The notes below the pieces were generated by a model. That model ran no database searches and was not told the origin of the DNA. It was given only the letters and a program-made list of their open reading frames with translations. The position numbers and the translations under genes are program-made. From Rhizomucor pusillus (lineage: Eukaryota; Mucoromycota; Mucoromycetes; Mucorales; Lichtheimiaceae): a stretch of 64,000 nt of DNA. Shown here piece by piece: positions 56,920 through 64,000 of the stretch. Position 1 is the stretch's first letter. Each line of letters begins with the position of its first letter. The stretch spans positions 1-64,000 of the forward strand of contig FWWN02000322.1 of NCBI GenBank assembly GCA_900175165.2, in the 5' to 3' direction.

Positions 56920-57622
56920 ATGACCATCCAAAGCACCGATTACAAGGATGATTTACAGGCTCGGTTCAGTCGCACTCTAGCTCAGGTGGATGCCCAGCTC
57001 GGCCAGTTTCAGTACTGCAACGAATTCGAACGCAAAACCGGCATTCCAAAGTCTTACGCAGCACTCGGAATCGCTGGATTGATGGTCCTGATGATATTCT
57101 TCGACTTGGCCGGTCAGCTCTTGACAAACTTCATTTCATGGGTGTATCCTGGTATGTTTTATCCTGCTCTGCCCACCACGATTCAGAACAATCGAGGCTC
57201 ACGCATACGTATGATGCTCTCCATATAGCATATGCCTCCTTTAAGGCAATTGAATCTCCCAGCCCTTACGATGATAAGCAATGGTTGACATACTGGACCG
57301 TGATTGGATTTGTGCAAATTATTGAGTACTTTTCCGACATCTTGTTGTTCTGGATACCTTTCTATTTCCTTTTCAAGACTTTGTTTGTCCTTTGGCTTGC
57401 ACTGCCACAGTTCAGGGTACGTCTAGCAGCATTCTCCAGTTATTATCGTGTGGATAAACACTGACATTCTTGGTTGGCAATGATTAGGGAGCAGAAGTCC
57501 TTTATACCCGAGTTTTGCGACCATACCTTTTGGAAGCACAGACTGATATCGATCGCAAGGCCGAGCATTTGCGTGACAAAGTTGGTGCATTTGCATCAGA
57601 TTTGACAAGAAAAAAGGAATAA
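56920..57622 (+). CDS. YOP1: ER tubule-shaping protein Yop1 (DP1/REEP5 family)
   Basis: Reticulon-like membrane-curving protein, 184 aa. Exons 56920-57151, 57229-57416 and 57488-57622. Features in order: an amphipathic N-terminal helix region, TGIPKSYAALGIAGLMVLMI, two hydrophobic hairpins, KAIESPSPYDDKQWLTYWTV and IIEYFSDILLFWIPFYFLFK, then ALPQFRGAEVLYTRVLRPYL and a charged tail. Size and motifs match yeast Yop1 (180 aa). It is the second TB2/DP1/HVA22 gene of the window. Confidence 0.94.
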
Positions 57623-57762
57623 AAATGTGTGTCAACAAGTTGTTTGAAGTCGTGTTTCTGCTGCCAAGTGGTGGAATGTTACACATAACGCGAGTGCTGC
57701 TGAGTAGCAAATTGTGAACGCGCTGCTTGCCCAACAAGCGGCAACCATCTTTCAATTGATTC

Positions 57763-59097
57763 ATGCGGAACTCTATTGTGATAAGAGCTGGCATACTTGC
57801 TTGCATTTTGATATCATTTTTACAGATTTCCATTGTAAGTCGTATAACTGCGTTTTTGTAACTAGATATTCAAATGCTTTTAGGCAGATCATGCCTGCAC
57901 AGCTGATGAATGCCTTGCTACACCAACTCTCGTTCCGGAAGATGTCCCTGCAGGTACGATTAAGTCCATCGTTACGCGCAGGGATCAGCGCACAAGTCAA
58001 ATCCTTTGGCTTGTCCTGGTAGAAATGACGCAGAGCGAAGTAGTGACTTGAATGCCTACTACTCAAACGCGCTTGTCTATTCCTGCCAGAATCAGCCTGA
58101 CAGTGTTACTTATCTGGATCTAGTAGGGATAGAGGATGGAAGCACAGATATCACAGCACCGGTTTACCTTGCTGTACCGTTACAAATTGCTCGTCAATGT
58201 ATTCTCGAATCCAAAACGCGTGTAAATGCAGCGATAGAGCGACTGCGACGTTTAACGGAAAATGCCAAATCGGAAATGGAACAGTACGGCAGGCGAGTCG
58301 CGGCAGTGACGCACGACGATATCTACTTTGACTTGAAACGTACCATGGAACGCGTGAAGGAGCCAATTATGCAATTCTACTATTCTTCCCGGCAACTAGA
58401 ACGACCAAAGGATGAGATTAGCGCAATTCCAGATATTGAGTCTGCACTCAAGGCGCTGCGACGCGATTTCTTGGACAGCATTGAAGATGCTGACGATCCA
58501 TCTAGGAGCATTTTGGAGCAAAAGCAAGAGGATTTTTTGACCTACATTGCACAAGCGAGACAACTCGTAATCCAAGGAATTCTCGATGCAACGGCAGAGA
58601 TAGAGAACATTGTTATGGGCCATCATTCGCACGTTTCGCCGGATCAGATATCAACGATAACCGAACACATCGTGAATCACAGAAAGAACGAGATCGAAAG
58701 GCTGTATCTCCAGATTGCCAGCCGCTCTGGACCGTTACGGAGATTGTTCGAGAACTTGGAATCGGTTATCGATGTCAAGATCAAACAAATTGTGCAAGAG
58801 TTTATCTCAAGTGCCAATCTGGCACTTCAACACGCTCGAAAGGATGGTGCTGAAAAAAATCTTCAGGGTTGGAAAGAGTCGATCAACGGAGCGTCTAAAA
58901 AGGCAAAAGATAATATAGAGCATATATATGTTTTGGCTGGAGAGCAGCTCCAACCGAGTATCCTGGATCGATCGTTTTGGGAAGACGTGCTGTACTATGT
59001 TTCCCGTAAAACGGACAAGCTCAAAACCGAAGCGGTGCAGCGAGTGCAAAGTAGCATGAGAAAACTCGTCGGCTGTGGCTGTGAGTTGCACAGATAG
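57763..59097 (+). CDS. secreted helical protein of unknown function
   Basis: Not recognised. Exons 57763-57834, 57884-57953 and 58034-59097 give 401 aa. The first exon codes for a complete signal peptide (MRNSIVIRAGILACILISFL). A Cys-containing segment follows (ADHACTADECLATP), then a long, mostly helical body with heptad-like Leu/Ile spacing (for example NAAIERLRRLTENAKSEMEQ and VIDVKIKQIVQEFISSANL). It ends near KLVGCGCELHR. It may be a cell-wall or secreted coiled-coil protein. The acceptor before 58034 was preferred over one giving a 35-nt intron. Confidence 0.6.
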
Positions 59098-59366
59098 AAA
59101 TATACCATACTCTATGAGAAACCCTTTGCGAACACCATTTCCTTATCCAACCTTTTCACATTTAGCAATGCATGATATTGCGTGGAAGATACAGAGCATT
59201 CTCTGATAAAAAGTGGTGTACAATGTTTATGATTTGAGAGTGAGATGTGCGGGGTAGTCTAAGCGCTGATTCCTCGGCGTGATGGATATAGAGTCGGATT
59301 ATATATGTACAAGAGTGTAAGAAGAAGAGAGAGAGGAAAAGAAAAGGGGGGAATCCGAGGGTTTTG

Positions 59367-60017
59367 CTATGTACTGCTGCGATCTTCACTCGTTTTAACC
59401 TGGTATAATCTATCTGTCGCATACGCAATGCCTGCTAGAACAAGTCCAAGTTTCCACAGCCGCGACCAGAAAGTTTCAAAGCGGGATGGGTCGTGTTTAA
59501 ATGTAGGATCTGGCTCGTCAAACCCTGCTGCTCGCCGTCGCTCGGCAGCCTGCGACATGCGTGCCTTTCGCCGCTTTTCTTCAGCCTCGTAACGTTTTGC
59601 ATAGGTATTATGTTGATTGAACGCCTGCCACTGCTTCCGCATTGCCTCTGCTTGTGCCTGTGCACTTGCTGATCCCGTAGCTCTCGCTCTGCGTGCTCTC
59701 CCGTGCCACGAAGCGGACGGTCCAGTGCGGAAAGGCGCATTGCCTACTGAACTCGACGGCGGCTGATCGTCCATGTCGTAATCGTACTGTCTCCGAGATG
59801 CTTCGTTGCCTAGCACCGCGTATGCTTCGTTCACCTCCAAAAACTTTTTGTGAGCTTCGGCATTGTTTGGATTGAGATCTGGATGGTATTGCTTTGAAAG
59901 TCTATAGTACTGCTTCTTGATCGTCTTCTTGTCAGCGTGCCGATGCACTTTTAAAACTTCATAGTGGTCCTTTCGTTTGAAGGCCATACTGCTGCAGTGG
60001 AATCCCCTTCGAAACAT
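59367..60017 (-). CDS. J-domain co-chaperone, membrane-anchored
   Basis: Hsp70 co-chaperone, 216 aa, single exon. The N-terminus MFRRGFHCSSMAFKRKDHYE is short and basic, like a mitochondrial presequence. The J domain (about 17-82) contains YYRLSKQYHPDLNPNN with the essential HPD and FLEVNEAYAVLGNEASRRQY. A basic, Ala/Gln-rich helical part follows (RKQWQAF, EEKRRKARMSQAAERRR), and a C-terminal hydrophobic helix (LWKLGLVLAGIAYA) near 190-203. This layout resembles DNAJC30 or yeast Jid1-type mitochondrial proteins; the exact orthologue is uncertain. Confidence 0.82.
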   Translation of the reverse strand: MFRRGFHCSSMAFKRKDHYEVLKVHRHADKKTIKKQYYRLSKQYHPDLNPNNAEAHKKFLEVNEAYAVLGNEASRRQYDYDMDDQPPSSSVGNAPFRTGPSASWHGRARRARATGSASAQAQAEAMRKQWQAFNQHNTYAKRYEAEEKRRKARMSQAAERRRAAGFDEPDPTFKHDPSRFETFWSRLWKLGLVLAGIAYATDRLYQVKTSEDRSST

Positions 60018-60108
60018 GGTTCTGTTGCTAAGGAGTGCAAATGAAAGAACAATTGTAAGGTATGTAGCGGGAAGAAGCTTATCTGATGCTTGCTGCTGAC
60101 ATTTTAAT

Positions 60109-61845
60109 TTACTGTTGTTGGTAATCGACTTTACAAGTAACAGGTTCTACAGATATATCTCTATTATCTGCTATGCTAGATGCATATTGGTAATCATCGT
60201 AAAGCTCCTCTTCATCGTACTGTACTCTCTGCTTTCGTCGCCGTCTTTGGCCTTTTCCTTCAGAATGTTTGCCAACGAATTTCGGAGGTGCAATGCCTTT
60301 TAACAAAGGATTACTGGCATAAGTTCCAGCTGAGCCGTCCTGCTTCTCCGTCGGCTTCTGCTGAACAGGCTGAACTTCTGGATATTCTTCTGGCTCGCTG
60401 TCTGATTCAGACGAGCTGGCTTCAGCAACAGAAACTTGCTTGGAATGGATGTCGATAGTGAGCACTCTTCTCTTGGAGGTACTGTCCCGACTTTGAAGTT
60501 TCTGAAGGTTTGCTTGCTGTTTTTTCATTTGCATAGCACGCTCTTGTGGAGTTAACCATGGATTAAATTGATCCGTAGGCAACATGAAATCACTTGCTTG
60601 ATCTGCGCAACGTTTTATCCATTATGAGTCATGAATGGAGAAAAGTAACACTTGTTTGATACTTACCAATAACCGTGGTACGCTTTGCACTCGTTCTTTG
60701 GAACTCTAGTAGCTTTTCCTTTTGCGCCTCCGCTCGTCTGCGGTTCTCTTCTTCCTTTGCATCATCAAAAGTAGGTTCTTGGTACGCCATTCGAGGTATT
60801 ATGTCTCCGCTAACTTTGGCTGCATAAGCAACGGCAGGTGTTTGCGCTGCTTTTGCTTTTCGCTGTTGTATCTGTTGATTTTGTAGCCGCTTTTGTTCTG
60901 CTCGTTTTTTCTTCGCTTCCGCAACCAATGCCACCATCTGCTCCTTGGATAACACAGGAGTTCCGCAAAATGTACATGGGCCCACGCCTTCAAGAGTACA
61001 GATAATTTTGCCACAATTGAGACAATTTGGAGCAACAGTAAGCAATGGATGTTTTGTCGCTATCGTCAAAGCGTTAAGTCTATATACTTGATATTTAGCA
61101 GTGTTACAGTATTTGACATACCTTGACATTGACATGGTCGGCGTTTCCCCTTTCCTTCGGATGCACGTATATCCAATTCTTTAAGCGCTGTCTCCAGCGT
61201 CATTTCGTTTTTCTTTTTCTTTTTCTTTTTCTCTGTACTTTGTTCAGGTGTTACTGTACTGCTGCTAGTCGAAGGCGATGCATTGGCGCTATCATTCTTC
61301 TGCGGTCCTTTTCCAGCCTTTGATTTTTGCAATTTTCTGCAAAATATGAGTTAAAATAGCTGATCTACTCCTGTTACTGGAGATCTCGACATACCCAGAG
61401 TAATAATTGCCTTCGTTTCCTTTTTTCATATATACATTAACGTTAGCTGGCCAATCAAGTCGGCTGCCCGACTCTGACACTGGAAGGGACGGGAAATGCT
61501 GCGGCTCGACTGGCTGCTGCTGCGGTACTGGCTCATCCTTGGATATTTGCTGCTTTTGCTTCTGTTGTTCTTGTTGCTGCTGCTGGAAGCGTCTAACAGT
61601 AAACCTTTCTATGAACGCAAGTGCATCGCTGCTGGTTCCGAGCATGCTCTTTATTTTTTGTTCTTGTGCTTTAGTTCATACAGTCCCATAACGCAATGTC
61701 GAAAGCCACTTACCATAAGGTGTTCTGACAAGGCGTCTGGAGTCTCAATAGTCCAAAGATATGGCACGACGTTTGTCTTTAATGTCTCGTCATCGATTCC
61801 GAGGAATTTGCTAAGCTCGTCAACAACCCATGTTTCCAAATGCAT
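60109..61845 (-). CDS. TRIP4/ASC-1 homologue (Rqt4 of the RQT complex)
   Basis: Ubiquitin-binding subunit of the ribosome quality-control trigger complex (ASCC in animals), 495 aa. Exons 61845-61714, 61648-61395, 61336-61122, 61059-60667 and 60602-60109. The C2HC5 zinc finger is complete after splicing: RPCQCQATKHPLLTVAPNC, then LNCGKIICTLEGVGPCTFCG. The N-terminal helical part (ELSKFLGIDDETLKTNVVPY) matches the family start. Poly-Gln and poly-Lys linkers separate the parts. After the finger come the basic helix KKKRAEQKRLQNQQ and FNPWLTPQERAMQM, both typical. The start ATG at 61845 has no upstream in-frame ATG in the open frame. Confidence 0.9.
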
Positions 61846-62123
61846 GTTATGCAAAGAAGATATTGAATTGAATTGAATTGTCGCATTCGAATCCAAATTC
61901 GGAAGCCGCAAATTCAAATGCTACCAAAGCCATTATCCTTCATGCATTGCCATGCAGCATAAGTTCACAGCCAATCCCGTACACTTCAAGGTTGTTGGCA
62001 GCCACCACGAAGGGTACAAGTGCATATTTACTATTTTAAACCGAAAAGCATGCATCGTGATGGGAAATAAAAGCAAAGACAGTGAAAGGTAAACAGATGT
62101 AAAAGTAATTAAAAACGATCATC
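61846..62123. other. short intergenic region
   Basis: About 280 bp between the TRIP4-like start and the stop of the histone deacetylase gene; both genes are on the minus strand. Nothing recognised. Confidence 0.5.
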
Positions 62124-63984
62124 TTAGAAGATGCCCATACGTTCCAACCGACGTCGTTCTATGCAATTTCGATGAATTAACATTCTCACGGCATTGACGC
62201 GACTGTAGCTCCAAAACTTACGTGTTTGCCTAAAGTCAGCCTCATCATGCTCGCTATCCTCTCCATCGATCTCCATGTCAATATCTCTCGGCACACTTTG
62301 CATTTGTACGGAGGGTGCGAAAGGTAAGTGTCTCAAATTATCAATGATTTTTGCCCTGTAGCAAAGTAAATATATTAGTTACCAATCCTTGATTATGAAA
62401 AAGAAGAAAAATACTGGTCTTACGTGATTTTTTCTAGGTATTCGCGTGTATTGTGATTTGCCATGTTGTTGGATGGTACGTCTAGCTTATATTCTGGTCC
62501 GTAATATTCAAAGTAGTCATTGTATGGTAGCTCCACTGCTGGGAAACATTAGCAGTGTCGTATACGAAACGTAATATTTATATTCACCTTTTGTCAAGTC
62601 TTCGCCGACTGCTAGACCAGTCTCATATGTCCACGTTCTTGCCACGTTTCTGATAGTATATCCGCCACCGCCGACCATGATCATGGGTACATTGAAAGAC
62701 TTTACAAATTCGACACATGAAGCGTGTCCACGCATAGATAAGTTGAAGCAGCCTAACCGATCTCCGGCTAACGAGTCACCACCGAGCTGTAACACGATGG
62801 CACCAGGCCGATACCAGTCCATAATGCGTTGGATAATCTATGACGACAGGTCATCAATATCATCCCATACGCAAATATGCGAGATCACAATTAGTGCTTA
62901 CAGGTCGAAATATGCTTTTGTATGTTTCGTCATCGATACCGTCTCTAAGTGGAACATTCACGGCGTAATGCTTTCCTTTACCTAAGCCGGTATCCTAAAA
63001 TGTCACTCAGTGAATACATCATTCTAGATAAATAAGGCTAACAAACTATCGCATACTTTGATATCACCTGTACCGGGAAAAAATTCACCAAATTTGTGAA
63101 AAGAGCATGTCATGACTCTATCTGTAGTGTAAAATGCTTCCTCTACACCATCTCCGTGATGTACATCAATGTCAATGTATAATACTCGTTGGTGATACCT
63201 GTTGCAGGCAAGAACAATGAATACTTGCATTGTCGTCATCTTCATTCTTATGTAAGCAGTTACCTTAAAAGTTCAAGGATGCCGAGTACAATATCGTTAA
63301 CGTAGCAAAATCCAGAAGCTTCCGTCTTTTTCGCGTGATGGAGACCTCCAGACCAATTAATAGCAATATCCGCCTCTCCACTCAACAACTTGTTAGCAGC
63401 ACCTGCACATCACAAAGACCGTTAGATCTGGGCCTACTGCATTTAACAGTGCTAAATTCCCTTTCTTACCAACTGTGCCGCCTGCTGATATGGAACAGAA
63501 CTCGAAAAGTCCTTCAAAAACTGGACAATCCTCCCCAACGTTAACTGCAAAATTTGAGTCCGTCAGCATTATCAGAATATCGGATCAAGTACAAAACATT
63601 TACATCTTGCGATTCCTTGCTCCAATCCACCGTGCTGGATAGCCAACTGCTCCACATTGTCGGGTGTCACATGCTGCAAGAAATTGATATACTCGTCTGA
63701 ATGGAAACGTGTCATTTCGAAGGCTGACATCCGTACGGGTTTCTACCGCGGGATTGATATCACAAGTTGGAAACGTATTGCTTATCCAAAACGTATTTGT
63801 TGCTACTCACGACAATGTCCATTTTGTTGTAAAGTCCATAGTTCACGACCATGTTGTGTACCATGTGCATTCTTTTAGGTTTCATGTAGTGGCCTGCAAA
63901 GTTCTTGTTGAGTCCACGCTGCAGGATTGACAGGTCATATGTGGAGGATATTACCTGGCCCATAGCTAAAATTGCCAACGTCGT
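62124..63984 (-). CDS. RPD3: class I histone deacetylase, RPD3-type (5' partial)
   Basis: Zinc-dependent lysine deacetylase, catalytic subunit of Rpd3/Sin3-type complexes. Exons in the window: 63984-63955, 63893-63811, 63742-63604, 63544-63470, 63402-63264, 63198-63057, 62994-62902, 62837-62588, 62535-62424 and 62355-62124. The true start lies beyond the right edge. Motifs: [58 protein letters not shown] (zinc-binding Asp and His), [34 protein letters not shown] and [15 protein letters not shown] (catalytic Tyr loop). A 63-nt in-frame segment (62159-62221) has a consensus GTAAGT donor and TAG acceptor and is probably a further intron, giving [15 protein letters not shown] as the end. Confidence 0.95.
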
Positions 63985-64000
63985 CTGCAATGCAAACGTA

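Noticed and set aside
57954..57988. A 35-nt intron in the secreted-protein gene
   Set aside because: Too short for these genes; an 80-nt intron ending at 58033 keeps the same frame and has a better acceptor.

Overview
The window is nuclear DNA from a filamentous, early-diverging fungus, most likely Mucoromycota (a Mucorales-type genome). Supporting points are short GT-AG introns of about 50-80 nt in nearly every gene, fungal-only families (copper-fist regulator, Cla4-type PAK with a PH domain, Gin4/Hsl1-type kinase, PPxY arrestin) and families usually lost from Ascomycota and Basidiomycota but kept in early lineages (SMCR8-like DENN protein, RBM48, METTL4, Fanzor). I recognise the order from family knowledge, not from a database match. 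Exon models were built by hand; in each complete protein-coding model the exon lengths add up to a multiple of three and end at the stop given.

Layout. 0.9-8.1 kb: metabolic genes (XPT1-like phosphoribosyltransferase, an SDR, a peroxisomal enoyl-CoA hydratase 2 ending in SKL, a DUF4743-type Nudix hydrolase, a wax-synthase-like MBOAT acyltransferase). 9.46-11.74 kb: a non-autonomous Tc1-type element with 223-bp inverted repeats that appear identical, flanked by TA. 13.8-18.6 kb: a CUF1/MAC1-like copper-fist regulator, METTL4 and a cyclin. 18.6-27.1 kb: a gene-poor, repeat-rich island with two broken Fanzor (eukaryotic TnpB-like RNA-guided nuclease) genes, GC-rich hairpins, direct repeats, an intact TB2/DP1/HVA22 gene and an assembly gap of 27 N.

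27.6-45.8 kb: a small unknown protein, a kelch-BTB protein, an ART-type arrestin, a Cla4-like PAK, NCBP3, an SR protein with a zinc knuckle, RBM48 and a ZRT3-like zinc transporter. 46.6-64 kb: a Gin4/Hsl1-like kinase, a GPI-type alginate lyase, an SMCR8-like DENN protein, ATP23, YOP1, a secreted helical protein, a membrane J-protein, a TRIP4/Rqt4 protein and an RPD3-type histone deacetylase cut by the right window edge.

The host genes are a mixed housekeeping set without an obvious cluster, apart from the divergent SDR/hydratase-2 pair, which together resemble the two activities of the peroxisomal multifunctional enzyme, and a run of RNA-processing genes (NCBP3, SR protein, RBM48) at 40-43 kb. 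The most notable content is mobile: the Fanzor island and the Tc1-ended element that carries gene-like cargo instead of a transposase.
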